Assembly: GCA_027922465.2 (NCBI GenBank)
Contig: BQMF02000006.1
Location: 2,200,379 to 2,264,378 of the forward strand
Direction of reading: 5' to 3'
DNA length: 64,000 bases
DNA from: Turritopsis dohrnii
Taxonomy: Eukaryota > Cnidaria > Hydrozoa > Anthoathecata > Oceaniidae
Part shown: piece after piece, positions 12,195-24,690 of the stretch
Position numbering within the stretch: position 1 is the first letter of the stretch
Layout of the letters: the number at the start of each line of letters is the position of its first letter
The notes under the pieces: generated by a model
What the model was told of the DNA's origin: nothing
Database searches by the model: none
The model's input: only the letters and a program-made list of their open reading frames with translations
Position numbers and translations under genes: made by a program

Positions 12195-14200
12195 TCCGCG
12201 CTGTGTGTCACACTTTTATTTTAGAGAGTGATATATTTGGGTTTTTTCTCACGGTCAAATCCTTCTTATTTTTTCCCTTTTCGTCGTAAAACCACGCAGA
12301 GGTGACAGACACTTTTTTTAATGTTACGTAAGTGTCACGTCTAAATTTTTAAACCAATCAAAACGCAAGAAATTATTTTTTCCCAAATTTGATTGGTTGA
12401 CCATTTCCAAAAATAAGTTCGTTAATAACCGATTTTCATTATCGCAGTTGTTTTCACAAAGAAACACAGGTTTGTATACGTGCCGCTCATGAAACTGTTT
12501 ATTGTTAAACTTTTATTGTTATTGTATTTTAGATTTTATATCAGATTAATAAAAGAACAGTAACAGTGTAAGTGATTTGTTTGTTTACAATGTGATAGCA
12601 TATTGAGAATACAGAAGAAGTGCAGTGAAGTTTTTAAAAATTGGCTGTGCAGAACGAACGAACAGGTCTATACAAAGTAGTATTATCATAAAACTTATAT
12701 TGTTTAATATTTTAGATTAATAAAAGAACAGGTGAGTTATGTATGTATGCATTTAAATGCTTGCTTACGTTTTAGTTAACAAATATCACTATACAGAAGA
12801 AAGCAGTTTGATGTTTATTTACAAAGTAAGGAATGATTTTAATTTAGTTTTGAAAGCTTTGAGCGGATGTCTCAGTAATTCTGTCATTTAGAATGTGTAT
12901 ATGGTGCTGGATGAAAAGGAAGATGAGAGAAATTTGTTTTGGCAACGCGCGCTATTATTACATTAAAAATGGTCCTACAGCTATGAATGTTTTTATTTCT
13001 TTTATTTGTCTGTCACTGTTATGCATTGAAATCTTTTTCTTTATTTATGCCTTTCAGTTTCAGGAAACTATGCTGGGAAGTAAATCGAGTGTATTAATTT
13101 GTTTAGAGGTATGAAGTATAGAAAGTAAATAATTCAGAAGTGTTTGATAATGGCTTACAGATGGATGATGTGAATTGGTATTAAAAGGTAAAGTTAAAAT
13201 AGTATCTATTTAGTTAAAACATAGTTTAGTATTAGTGAATAAAGTATATGAGGGATGTTTACTTTTGTGTTTTGAATTTTCCAGGGAGGAGCTTTGAACT
13301 GGAAATATAAAATGGCATCACATTGTGAATGTTTTCATATATGTTAAAAATTCTTTTTTGCTATACTTATTCTGTCATTAAGTTTGTGTTTTTAATAATA
13401 ATTTTTAAGGTAAATATGTTTTCAAAGTGTCTTTTAGTTTGTTTTGTTTTTCTTTCGATTTCTTCATAGCATGATTAGGTTTTTTTTGAATATTTTCATC
13501 TGTTAAAAAAAAAAAATGAAGCACATATGATGGTTTGAATTATAATGTTGAGAGGGTAACTTAAGAGAAGAATGGATTATGTATTTAAGAAGATCATTAA
13601 TTATGACTGTGCAATGAAACGTTATTGGGTAGATTTAGTTTATATTTTACCATGTTTATGCATTATTTTGTGTTATGATAATTGTTTACGTACCATGCCT
13701 AGGTATATAACTTTGACTTAATGATTTTATTTGTGACTTTTTATCTTCTGGGTAAATTTTTGTTCTTAGTTTTTAAGATAAATGCGTACTAGAATTTCTT
13801 TCACTTTTGTTGTTGTTGTTGTTGTTGTTTATTCAATATTCTTATAGCATGATTAGGTTTTCGGTATAACAATTGTAATATTAATCTTTTAGGCAACAAT
13901 AAAAAAGCATAAAGAAATGAAACTCATGGTTATCACTATCATTTTAAAAATTTGATTTGTTTTCAATGCACATTTTGTAATGTTATTCCATGTTTTGTAT
14001 TGTTCTGTGCTTTTGCTATTTTTACACAAAAGTTACTTCTCTTGTGCATAAAGATATATAATCTGAGCCATATTGCTATTTGTTTCTGTTTTAAATTTTC
14101 TGAATGTAAGAAATTAATTAAAAAATTAATGCCTGAAAAGAAACTTTTAATCAAAATAAATTTTGCAACACAATGCATACTGAACATGGGTGGCGAGTCT
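12195..14200 (+). mobile_element. non-autonomous Helitron, plus strand
   Basis: It starts A|TCCGCGCTGTGTGTCACAC, the A|TC 5' end expected of Helitrons, followed by TTTTATTTTAGAGAGTG. The same start is seen at 22808 (plus) and 32203 (minus). The interior matches the reverse complement of 29956-32203 in order, for example the AACGCGCGCTATTA block and the block ending TTTTAGATTAATAAAAGAAC. The 3' end stops at GAACATGGGTGGCGAG (about 14200), just short of the GC hairpin seen in other copies. No protein encoded; (TTG)n near 13808. Confidence 0.6.
13806..13832. repeat. TTG microsatellite
   Basis: About seven TTG/TGT units in the non-autonomous Helitron. Confidence 0.8.
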
Positions 14201-14232
14201 ATGTATATATTTTACTTAATAAAAACTTTTCT

Positions 14233-14913
14233 CTAATCGCCACTTTCTTCACTATCTTCACTTTCGCTATCACCATTATCTTCACTTTCGCTCAACGTCG
14301 CTGTCTCTACCTTGTCTCCGGTACCATCATGTTCTTCTTCATTTGATGTTTCAAGGTGGAATTCCTCCTCTGGTTGAGGCATTGTATAGTTGTCTATACC
14401 TCGGATGTTAATTTGTTTATCTTCTGTCCCATCTAAATTATTAGTAAATGTACACTTAACAAATGATCGAATTACGCACTCTTTGCTTTCTGTCACTTTT
14501 TCCCAAGCATTTGCAACCCACTTGGTTGTAAGCACTCGTCTTTCTGAAGCACCAATCTTTCCTTCCACATGACGTTCCAGATTATCGTCAAGATGTTTTT
14601 CAAATTCTTCTCTTATGTAGTTCTTAAAAGGTTTATTTACAGATACATCCAATGTGTGTATGCTGCTAGTACAACCTGGGGGAACGTTTACCAAAACTGT
14701 CTTTTTCTTGTGAAGAACGTGTTTTACTGCATCGGTTTGTTGGGCTCTATGCACATCAGCAATTAATATTTTACCAGATGATCCTGCTGTCAGTGGATTC
14801 GAGAATAGGTTACCCCATTCGTCATATGAGGTTAGTGAATATATATATTTACTAAATACTGATCTTTCAACTGCTTTTGATAATTTGCTTTTGATTTTCA
14901 GGTTAGAATGCAC
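14233..14913 (-). pseudogene. pogo/Tigger-like DDE transposase, C-terminal part
   Basis: 226 codons matching the C-terminal half of a pogo-family (DDE_1) transposase. It includes GKILIADVHRAQQTD, VPPGCTSSIHTLDVSVNKPF, RVLTTKWVANAWEKV and RSFVKCTFTNNLDG, followed by a Ser/Glu/Asp-rich acidic tail. In active relatives this region holds the second Asp block and the conserved GCTS...LDV stretch. The DNA-binding N-terminus and first catalytic block are absent, because the frame begins exactly where Helitron copy 2 coding sequence begins on the other strand (14896-14913). It ends about 33 bp from the Helitron end at 14200. Probably a fragment stranded by neighbouring insertions. Confidence 0.75.
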
Positions 14914-17900
14914 TTGAGAAGTGGTGGTGACAGGCGCCGATACAATCTACCTCAACATGATGAAGTAACTGCTGTTTTTGTTGGTGAAGATGGTGCACCA
15001 CCATTGGCTCGAGACATGGTTGTTTACCCTCGAGATAGACCATTGCAGGATTTGCCTGTTCATTCACCTAATCTTGATCCAATGGTGTATCCTATATTTT
15101 TTCCAAGAGGAGAGTTAGGTTGGAGTTCTGACATTCCTCATGTAGCAGAATATGCAACAGGCCAGCATTGTCGTACTACCATGTTAAAATATCATACTTA
15201 TAGGTTTGCATTTAGAGATGGTTTTAGACCCATCTTAAAAGGTAAAAGATTACTTCAACAATTTGCTGTAGACTGTTACTGCAAAGTTGAATCTGACCAT
15301 CTTAATTACATTCGTCGAAATCAGGGTAATTTCCGGGTTAACACTATCAAGGGCTCATTGATTATCTTGAAAATGTTGCAGAAAACCGTGGCCTTCAAGC
15401 AGGGAGACCGGTGATTCTTCCTTCTTCTTTTCAGGGTGGTTTGAGGGCCATGCAGCAAAATTATCAAGATGCTATGGCCATGGTAACTAAAATGGGCAAA
15501 CCGGATTTGTTTTGCACATTTACCTGCAATCCAAACTGGAAGGAAATCACAGAAAACTTAGATAATGAGCCTGCACATTATCGTCCTGATTTGATTACAT
15601 GTGCTTTCAATTTGAAATTAAAAGCACTTTTGGAGGACATTAATATGAGTGGTGTTTTGGGGAAAGCCATTTCCCATTTGTATGTTATTGAATTTCAGAA
15701 ACGTTCTTTACCTCATGCTCATATTCTTATCCATTTAGCACAAGAGGACAAACTACGTAATGCTGATGACATTGACAGCTTAATTTCTGCTGAAATACCA
15801 GATCCTGAACAGGAACCAGAACTTCATAATATCATCAAGTCATGTATGATTCTTGGTCCCTGTGGGAATGCTAACCCTAATGCAGTTTGTATGGGAGATG
15901 ATGGCAACTGCACCAAGGATTTTCCAAAACGATTTTGTGAAGCAACCCAAATGAATGCAAATGGGTATCCACGGTATCGCAGACGTAACAATGGCCGTAC
16001 AGTGAGGATTAGAAATGTGGACTTAGATAATCAATGGGTAGTTCCGTACTGTTCGTGGTTGTCCAAGAAGTATAATGCTCACATCAATTTAGAAGCATGT
16101 ACCACAATCAAAAGTGTAAAGTATCTCTTTAAATACATTTACAAAGGAGATGATCGTGCTAATATCGTGCTAATGAACGTTTGGAACATGACGAAATTAA
16201 AACATTTCTGGATGCTCGATATGTCAGTGCACCCGAGGCATTATGGAGAATATTTGAGTTCTCTATGCATGAAAAATTACATACTATTAAGCGATTAGCT
16301 GTTCATTTACCTGATCGTCATCAAGTTTATTTTAGAGCTGCCGAAGAAGAGGAAGCTGCTGAAGGGGCATTGAATGATAGTCACCTTACAGCATGGTTTA
16401 ATCTGAATGTAGAAGATCCTGATGCTCGACATTCCGTATCATTATGTCTTCCATGGCAAAGAGAAAAAATGGCAAAAACGAAAAAGAACATTAAAGCCTA
16501 TAGTTGCTCAGTTATATAATGCACGACCATCAGAAGGAGAACGATTTTTCCTTCGAGTTTTGTTGCTGCATGTTCCAGGCGCTACATCATATCAATACTT
16601 ACGCACTTTTGATGGAGTGGTTTACAACACATTCCGAGAGGCGTGTACTGCCAGACGTCTTCTTCAAGATGACGAAGAGTGGCATAATACATTGGAAGAA
16701 GCATCAACCTTCCAGATGCCTCAACAGCTTAGACAACTGTTTGTCACGATTTTGACACATTGCGAACCCTCCAATCCTCTCGAGTTGTGGAATACATTCA
16801 AGGGGCATTTGTGCGAGGACTACGCTCGAACATTGGCGGCTCCTCAAGCAAAGCAAAGGGTTTTGGGTTACATTGATAATATCCTAAAACAATTTGGTAT
16901 GTCCTTAACACAATTTAACCTTCCAGAGTTGGTTCAGCAGATCCCTGAGGAAGAAGTCGATGTGAATGTTAACATTGACAGGGCCCAGCAGGTAAGGCCT
17001 CAGCTTAACGAACAGCAGTTAGTTGTTGCAGATGCGATTTTGTCTGCTGTTTCAAATGTGCGCAATGGATTAGCACAACTTGAAACATTGTTTTATCTGG
17101 ATGGACCAGCTGGCACAGGTAAAACATTTACAGTAATATGTTATTACAGCATGTAGAGCCAGAGGTAGGAAAGTTGCTACTGCTGCAATCACAGGTATTG
17201 CAGCCACTTAATTATCTGGTGGTTGTACATTGCATTCCTTATTTCGTTTGCCTGTTCCTGTTTTAGAAAACAGGGTATGTAACATAACACCAACATCTAA
17301 ACATGCAGAATACCTTCGAAGTATTGACCTGTTTCTGATCAATGAAGCCACAATGGTTTCTACGCACATTTTCCATGCTATGGACAGACTGCTTCGTGGC
17401 ATTTGCGGCAGTGATGCACTTTTCGGTGGAAAGGTACTTTTGTGGGGTGGCGATTTTCGTCAGTGTTTGCCAGTTGTGAAGAAGGCAAAACCAACTGATG
17501 TTATTGAAGTTGGCATGACAAGTTCTGCTATGTGGGCATCAGTGGTAAAATACTCACTTACCGAGAACATGAGATCCAGGCCGGAAGAACAAGAATTCTG
17601 TGCTTGGTTATTACAACTTGGTAATGGTGAACTGCCAACAAAACAAAATGAACCGGCTAAGGGTTCTATCGAAATCCCCGATTGTTGCGTTGTTCCCCAC
17701 AACACTTCAATTATATCGGTGATGTATGACGGATTGGAACCTCACGAATATGCCTCAACACCCATTCTGACACCAACAAACGAGCAACAAACAGCATTGA
17801 TCATTAACAATGAGGTGTTGGAAAGACTGGAAGGAGATGAAGTGGTATGTGATGATGAAGACGAGCGGCAAAATTATCCGCTTGATTTTCTGAACAGCAT

Positions 17901-18384
17901 AACACCTTCCGGTATGGCTCCGCATTGTTTGAAACTTAAAGTTAAGGCTATCACAATGCTTTTGAGGAATCTGAACATCAGGAAAGGTCTCCGTAATGGC
18001 ACCCGCTTGATTGTTCGTGAACTATCTCATAATTTTATTAAAGCTGAAGTTTTGACAGGGTCAGCAGTTGGAGAAATCATTTTCATACCTAGGGTTGAAC
18101 TGTCACCTTCAGATACAGTTATGCTTTTTATATTAAAACGCAGACAATTGCCTATTTGTTTGGCCTACTCTTTCACTATTGACAAGAGTCAAGGCCAAAC
18201 GTTTGATAAAATTAGTTTGTTTTTGCAGAGGCCGTGCTTTTCTCATGGTCAGTTATATCTGGCATGTTCCAGGGCGAAGGCATTTGATAATGTGAAAATC
18301 AAAGTTGCTGCTACTGGGAAACAAGGGTATATCAATGGAAAGATGTATACTCAAAATGTCGTTTTTCCACAAGTATTACAGTAA
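14904..18384 (+). pseudogene. Helitron Rep/helicase (copy 2), frameshifted
   Basis: Homologous to copy 1 but on the opposite strand. Coding begins after a TTGATTTTCAG acceptor with a RMHLRSGGDRRRYN start matching residues within copy 1. Features in order: HUH motif SLPHAHILIHL (about 15705), Tyr motif KYLFKYIYKG (about 16120), helicase motif I GPAGTGKTFT (about 17105), INEATM (about 17340), GGDFRQCLPV (about 17450), TIDKSQGQTF (about 18180) and SHGQLYLACSR (about 18245), ending in TAA at 18384. Frame changes lie near 15350, 16180 and 16430, with stops between 17150 and 17215, so it is inactive. Divergence from copy 1 is clear at residue level, so the two are not a recent duplication. Confidence 0.85.
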
Positions 18385-19080
18385 CTTGATATCTGCATAT
18401 CTTTTGTTTTCATCTATATACTTGATATGTGCAAAGGATTTGGATCATGAGTTTCAAAGATACCGGAAAAGTAAAAATATCAGTTTCCGGTTGTACATTG
18501 ATCGTATCGTCACTCATTTGGGAGTGATTTGCATTGCAGTTGTTTAAAAGCAGCTTTTCCTCTATAGCGTCATGACTTTTATATTGTAGTATATACTGTC
18601 ATGAGTTTTCCTATAGTGTCTGTTGCTCAACTGTAGTGATTGATATTATAGTGTTAATTTGTTAATTCAATGACATTTTCTTCGTTGCAATGCTAAATAT
18701 GGATGTAAAGATATGCTTTTATAGTTACTATTTTGCCTAAAAAACAGTTTATTTCTGTATGTTTGTTTTTTTAGGCAGAGTACAAGTCCCATTGACTTAC
18801 GTTCACGTCGTGTACTCTGTTACCATGAGTTGTGCATGCATTCGCCTCTTGCAACTTAATTTTGTTTATCATGAAAAGTTCTTGCATGCACCATCCATGA
18901 ACCAAAAGTCAGGGCATTCATCCTTTTACCTTTGTGAAAATTAATTCAAAGTTGTTTCTTTTTTTAGTGAACTAAAACATTGAATTACATAAGATCAGTG
19001 GCACGTGAAGGTAAATAATTTTTATGCTTTTTATACTGTTGTTTTTGAATACAAAATTAATTTTTCACTGTTTAATTTCA
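18385..19080 (+). other. 3' flank of Helitron copy 2
   Basis: No confident gene. A possible exon 18968-19010 (after TTTTTTTAG, before GTAAAT) precedes the microexon series, but it opens with a stop in the frame used by the next exons. Confidence 0.35.
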
Positions 19081-19081
19081 G

Positions 19082-19447
19082 ATCATAACATAACTGATGA
19101 AGCTAGTAAGTATGTAGAGCTTTCCATATATTGGAATTATTAAATGCAGTTTAAATCCATGTGAGTACGTATTATATTTTAGTGCTTCATGATGGGGTGC
19201 AAGAGACTGGTAAGTTTTCAAAATAAAACTGTAAATATATCAAAGAAAAAGAAAAGAGGATCTATTAAGAACTACTGCGTTTTATATTTTAGTGTCAGAT
19301 GAAATATCCGAAGAAGGTAAAAGGAATTATTGCTTTAATAGAATACCATTAGTGTCATTTAGAATTACTATTGGTGAATATTAAATTGTTCCTTTCATTT
19401 CAGAAGAGAAGGGTCTACAACGTTCATCCCCAAATATTCGGGGTTGA
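19082..19447 (+). CDS. phase-1 microexon group A
   Basis: Four exon-like blocks sit between good AG and GT sites: 19082-19105 (24 bp), 19183-19209 (27 bp), 19293-19316 (24 bp) and 19404-19447 (to a TGA). The first three are multiples of three and every junction is phase 1. Spliced, they read as one acidic Ser/Glu-rich peptide (DHNITDEAMLHDGVQETV, then SDEISEEE and on). No domain is recognised. The same architecture occurs at 21533-22478 and in the minus-strand gene at 38.2-43.2 kb. The final block may be truncated, since a Helitron-type insertion ends at 21489 in the following intron. Confidence 0.45.
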
Positions 19448-21456
19448 ACACAAATTTTTTCGTTGAAAATGTTTATTTTAGATAGTTTAGTTTTTATATG
19501 GTATGGAACTACCATACATAGAGCTCAAGCTTTTTCATTAAAGTTAATTTTCTGCGTTTTGGAAAACATCTTTGGGCTTTGGCTGGTAGGAGTCTAAATA
19601 ACTGCTCCTGTGAATGGTTGGTTAATGCCCATTGCCCATTAATAAGGAGTTTTAAGAATTTTGTTTTTGCTTAAATCGATTCTGTTACACAAGGTGTAGA
19701 AATTCCTTTTACTAATAAACTATAGAGCTTCTACTAACAGTTCCATACCATCGTTGTGTATGTTAATATTTGTTGTTTTTAGTTAGAATAAAAGTTGTTA
19801 CATACTTGCTTTGATCTTTATTTCACTAACCTGTTCCCTGTTTTGTGAAATGACATTACAGGCTATGGTTAAGAGAAAACTTCTTTGTCAGTTTTAGAGA
19901 TTACTATTCCTAAAAGTTAGTTCATTTAGTTTATTGAGGATAAAGAGCTTATTGTCTGTGTGTTAAAGATAATGAATGGAATATGCTGATGTCAGCAGAA
20001 ATAGAACAATTGAGAAATTGGCTGGGAACGAGCAGCTGTTTATTAATAACAAAGCGAACTGTGAATAAATAAATCACATCTTCTTTCCTGACTAACAAAA
20101 TTGATTAACTGGTGACACAAACCATCAATGATAACTGATTATCTTTAACTTATATTTATTCAGATTCTTTAGATTTATAGTAATGAGGTCAACTTGGTGT
20201 TGGTAGTTCATGGGAAAAACCTTTTTTGATAGTATCCTATCAATAACCGTATCTGCTGTAGTCTAGATAGCGTTGTCAGGTAATTGTAAATGAAAGTTTA
20301 GTTTAAAGATATATTGTTGGCTGCACATTTCGGATTTTAAATTCAACCTTAACTTTATTTATTCATTTATTTAGATTCTTTGGTTTCTCTTACGAATAAT
20401 ATGTCATCAATTTTTAAAAATTCACTTTTCGGAAGATCCAATAATTCTGACTGCATGCGTACGTAGACCCAATGCACTCGCTACCGAGAATTATTATTTC
20501 CAAGAATAATGGACTAAACCATAAAAACGATTTGGAGGACTGTTAACGAAGTCATATCACTGTTATCATTGCACAACTACATTCAAAGATGCAATGTTCT
20601 CGCTATTCACCGAGAATTATTATTTCCAAGAATAAACGGATTAAACCATCGAAACGCATTCGAGGACTGTTAAAGAAGTCGATATACACTTTTGCAAAAG
20701 TGATTAAAGATAACCTTTATTTGGTTTATTTATTTATTTGTTTGTTTGTTTATGCTATCTTAGAATACTTTTTTGGTGTAGTATTGTCAACAGTTTTTCA
20801 TGAGAATTTATGTTCCTGCTGATCATTCTATGACATTTTTTGCTTATCCTTATAGTCAGCATTTTTGAAAACGTTTCACCCGGGTTAAAACCATCCCATA
20901 CATTTTTGATCAATTTTTGGACCCAATTCCTTAATTTAATTTTTCGTGAACCGGACGCATGCTGAACATGGGTGGCGATCAGTATTGTTATTGATCAATT
21001 ATTATCAATTATTGTTTAATTAGTGTCGAACAGAAATTTTACAATTTTGGAAATATTTATAGCACGTTTATTTAAAAATATCTGCGAAAGAGTGCATTTC
21101 TATAGCAATCTACACACAATTTCAATAAAAATGCTCTCTGTCACAGTGATTTTCTGACGATTTTGCACACTGGGTTACCGATCTAATTAATGGAGTCATT
21201 GCTTGGTTTTGTCAGCTTAGTTTCCAATTCCAAACTTAGTTTGAAGTTCGATGATGTATGAAATGGCTGTTTAAATGTTGTAGCAAATATTTAATACACT
21301 TTTCTGATGAACATATTTTATTGTACTTTTGTATTACACAATAAGTAATATAAGATAAATGCTCACAAATGTTTTACCAATGACACAACGCAGGCTGAAC
21401 ATGAGTGGCGAGTGTCATTTTTCAACACCATTTTTGAGAAGTCATTTTCAGAATTA
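19448..21456. other. non-coding, Helitron-related insertion body
   Basis: Holds a direct duplication (about 20484-20554 and 20613-20680, sharing AATTATTATTTCCAAGAATAA and a GAGGACTGTTAA block) and internal Helitron words GAACATGGGTGGCGA (20962) and GAACATGAGTGGCGAG (21395). No protein-coding exon is convincing. Confidence 0.4.
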
Positions 21457-21489
21457 AAACCCGTAAAAAAATTTTACACAGGATACTAG
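21457..21489 (+). mobile_element. Helitron 3' terminus (CTAG)
   Basis: A hairpin (GTAAAA...TTTTAC) followed by CAGGATACTAG and then T is a textbook Helitron 3' end on the plus strand. The same end family occurs at 23355 (CTAA|T, plus) and 28960 (CTAG, minus). Its 5' end is not certain; 12195 is a candidate, which would put Helitron copy 2 inside the same element. Confidence 0.6.
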
Positions 21490-21532
21490 TATATATATCT
21501 ATTTTTGTTATTCCTTATGATTTTCTGTTTAG

Positions 21533-22478
21533 GTATATCTGAAAAAAGTAAAGGAACACATTTTAATACCAATAAATGTGGTGGGTGTTATTTCTTTAGA
21601 CTGTTAATTGTTATTGTTTGCATGGGGTTGTAATCCTTTTACTCGCTGGATTATTTGAATTTTATCAGGTCTATCAAGAAAAACTAGCACTAGCTGTGTT
21701 GAAGGTGCTATTAGTGAACCAAAAGTTCATGATGCTTTACCAGGTGGTATGCGGGATATATGCTTTGTTTTGACAGTGTGGAGTGTGTATTCAGAAAGTT
21801 TTTCCTGTCTGTTTTCGTAACCCATGCAATGTGTAATATGAATAAAAGCCATTGTACTGAATTCTTATTGTTCTTTAGCCTCATCGCCCAAAAGGAAATA
21901 CACTCTGAGAGGTAATATCTTTACTATTTTTTCTCTCTTGACTGTGTAAGTAGAACTAAAGACTATGAATGAATACTTTTTGCCTTTTGATATTAGCTGA
22001 GCGGAAAAGAAACCATAAAGACTCCTTTAAAAACTAGATGTAAATGAGTCAGCGACTGACATGGAATCTGTTGAATCAAGTGATGAAGATTATAAGAATA
22101 GCCTTACCGGTAACTACTTTATGAGCACGAAGATTGCATTTTGTTACAGCTGATACTCGTTTTCTTTGGAATGTTGATGAAAAATTGAAAGTGTTAAATG
22201 ATGTTCTTTGATTCTGTTGCAGATTCTGTTGAAGATTCTCTGGAATCAGCTGAAGAGGCTTGCAAGAGTAAAACCGGTATGAAAATGCTTTCCTGTCATA
22301 AGGGAATGCAATCCATTCTTTCAACACCATTACATTGTATCGTGTACTGTTACATAGAAAACAAATTACCTTGCATAAAAATTGTTCCTTTCTTTTAGTA
22401 ATTAAGGGATGCAAGAATTCTGTTTGGACCAAGTCTATCTTGAGAAAGCCTTTTTTAAAGAGTTTGGTTGTTTCGTGA
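21533..22478 (+). CDS. phase-1 microexon group B, one frameshift
   Basis: Consecutive exon-like blocks: 21533 on (donor unclear), 21669-21743 (75 bp), 21879-21911 (33 bp), 21997-22109 (113 bp), 22223-22276 (54 bp) and a terminal block 22399-22478 (TGA). All joints are phase 1. The 113-bp block is one base short of a multiple of three. Restoring phase needs one base in its A-run near 22033, so this copy is probably decayed. Spliced, it gives a basic stretch (KRKYTLRAERKR), a Ser/Asp/Glu-rich middle and an end with KNSVWTKS. The end resembles KNAKWTPV in the tail of the recombinase-like gene at 38.2-45 kb, suggesting a second locus of that family. Confidence 0.5.
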
Positions 22479-22807
22479 ATCACACTTCTGAAGCCCCTAT
22501 GCCTAGTTAGTGATGTTTATGTTTTTGACAGTAGGCTAGTACTTAACATTACCTCATGAAACAAAAATTTGTTGTGATTTCCTTGGAAATGGCAATGAAA
22601 TCAATGTCTGATGTGAGTTCCTGAATTTACAGTAAATAGGGTTTTCCAAAAGCCCTTGTTTTATCTGCAGTTTATTAAGATACGAGACATGCAGAAATTT
22701 TAAAACATCGGAATTATAATGTGTGTTTCATTAAGGCTTGACAGCGGTGAAAATTGTTATTCAGTCATTTAAAAAGTGTATTCTAGTATGTTATCTATAT
22801 ATACTAA

Positions 22808-23355
22808 TCCGCAATCATGCATCACACTTTTATTTTAGAGAGTGTTGTGTTTTTTCTAAATTTACGGTCAAAATCTTCTTAATCGTGGTCATTTTTTCGT
22901 TAGACCGCTGATAATTGACGATTAGTATAATAGCACGCGGCGTGACGTGAGTTATTTTTATCTTATCACGGGGGAACCATTGCATTGCATCCCCAATCGA
23001 ACGCGACTTTTTTGAGGAAATATCTCGAGAACCAATAGGGATTACTGACGTTTTTTGGGGTTGGTGACACGGTTGATGGGATGACGCTTCACTTGGGACT
23101 AAATTTTATATCGTACTGCGGATATGACGTCATTAAAACCTTTGATGGACGATATCTCTGCAACGGTTGATCGTAGCGAAACGATCCCATACACTATTTT
23201 GATCAGCTTTTCGAGCTCTACAACATGGGAACACATTCCAGTCACGATTCCGTAATTGAAATTTTCGTCACGGGGTTCTCAAACAGGAACGCGTCGTATT
23301 TCTGCGGATTCTTTTCGAAATTAAAGTCGTAAAAAACTTTTACGCAAGATACTAA
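22808..23355 (+). mobile_element. complete 548-bp non-autonomous Helitron
   Basis: Starts A|TCCGCAATC... and ends hairpin (GTAAAAAACTTTTTAC type) plus GCAAGATACTAA|T, so both diagnostic ends and the A/T target are intact. It contains the TTTTATTTTAGAGAGTG 5' block and the ATCAACCGTT/GAGCTCTACAACATGGG block (inverted relative to 4690 and 5930). No coding. Confidence 0.75.
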
Positions 23356-23499
23356 TTTGTTATAATTTCAGATCCCAAAGCTATGTTGTTGGTTGTAGAA
23401 CGGTTTAACTTGAAAGTTCCTTTCAAAAAAGTAAGAAAGAAAATCAATAATGAAAGAAGTAAGCATGATGCACTAGTGTCGAGAAGAAAGGAAGATTTG

Positions 23500-24500
23500 A
23501 ATATGTGAAGACTGCATATCATAGCGGTGCGGTGTTGTCTAGACAAAACTAAAACAAAACCAGATGACTTACTGGAACTACTTATCTCCATAAACAGCAA
23601 CATCCAATTTACAATGGAATACAGTGAAAATGAGATCCCCTTCCTAGATATGCTAGTAAAACAGAACAAGAATGAAATTTGGATGGACCTCTACCATAAA
23701 CCAATGGATACAAGACGTTGCCTTCCCTTTTCATCATGTCACCCTAAACATTGCAGAATTAACATGCCATTCACACTTGCACGGAGAATATGCACAATCG
23801 TAGAAAGCTCAGAAGCAAAAATAAAACACTTGTCAGATTTACGCGAAAATTTACTAACCTTGAAGTATCCTAAAGCAATAATAGATAAAGGTTTTGAGAA
23901 AGCATTAAACATTTATCAAGAAACTTTATGCAACCCAAAATTAAAACAAGGAAACGATATACTAGCTTTTGTTACAACTCATAATCCTACTAACAACCCA
24001 AATGTATCATACCTAATAGAGTCATCCTTAAACACGTTAAAAGCAAACAGCGTCAATGGATTCAACAACGTAGACCTAATAAGAAGTAAAAGTCAACCAC
24101 CAAACCTTAGAAAAATGCTAAATTTTCAAATAAACCACCAATTGTATCAAAATGTGGTGATAGAAGATGCGAATGCTGCAACTACCTACCCCTAACCAAC
24201 CAACATTAATATAAAAACATTAAAAAAACATTTACCATTAAAACTGCATTTAATTGCAACAGCTCCAATCTTATTTATGTCATAATTTGTCCAACCTGTG
24301 AGAAAGAATACATCGGAGAAACAGGAATTGGCAAGACAAAACTTAGAGATTTTGCAAGAGTTTATAGACAATACATAAGACAACCCCAGTAGGAAAAATT
24401 GAAAGTTGAGAGACATTTAAGGGAGTGTGGAAAAGGTTTCTTGAAAATATTCCCATTGTTGCAGATGCGAAATGACAACACAAATCTGCGTCACGCGTAG
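23500..24500 (+). pseudogene. Penelope-like element copy 1, 3' part with GIY-YIG domain
   Basis: Codes for the region after the reverse transcriptase of a Penelope-like retroelement: FTMEYSENEIPFLDMLV, MDLYHKPMDTRRC, SSCHPKHCRINMPF and LARRICTIV. Next come a Cys-rich linker (KCGDRRCECCNYL, about 24151-24190, in a shifted frame) and a GIY-YIG-type endonuclease start LIYVIICPTCEKEYIGETG (about 24265-24325). It is 5' truncated, lacking the RT core. The frame shifts near 24150 and 24195 and a stop lies near 24392. The endonuclease would nick target DNA for insertion in an active copy. Confidence 0.7.
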
Positions 24501-24690
24501 GAAGCAAAATTTCAAAATGATTTCAAAACTAAATTAAATCAGCTTTGAACTGGAGAGATTTAAAGATAAAAATAAATTACTAATTGTGGAACTCTACATA
24601 ACAGGTTCATGACTTCTGACGCAACATTAAATTTGACGTCAACACAAAATATATATACACATGTAACACGTTCACTTCATACATTTTTTT

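Noticed and set aside
22076..22483. 135-residue minus-strand frame
   Set aside because: It is the opposite strand of the microexon group, which has better splice and phase support.
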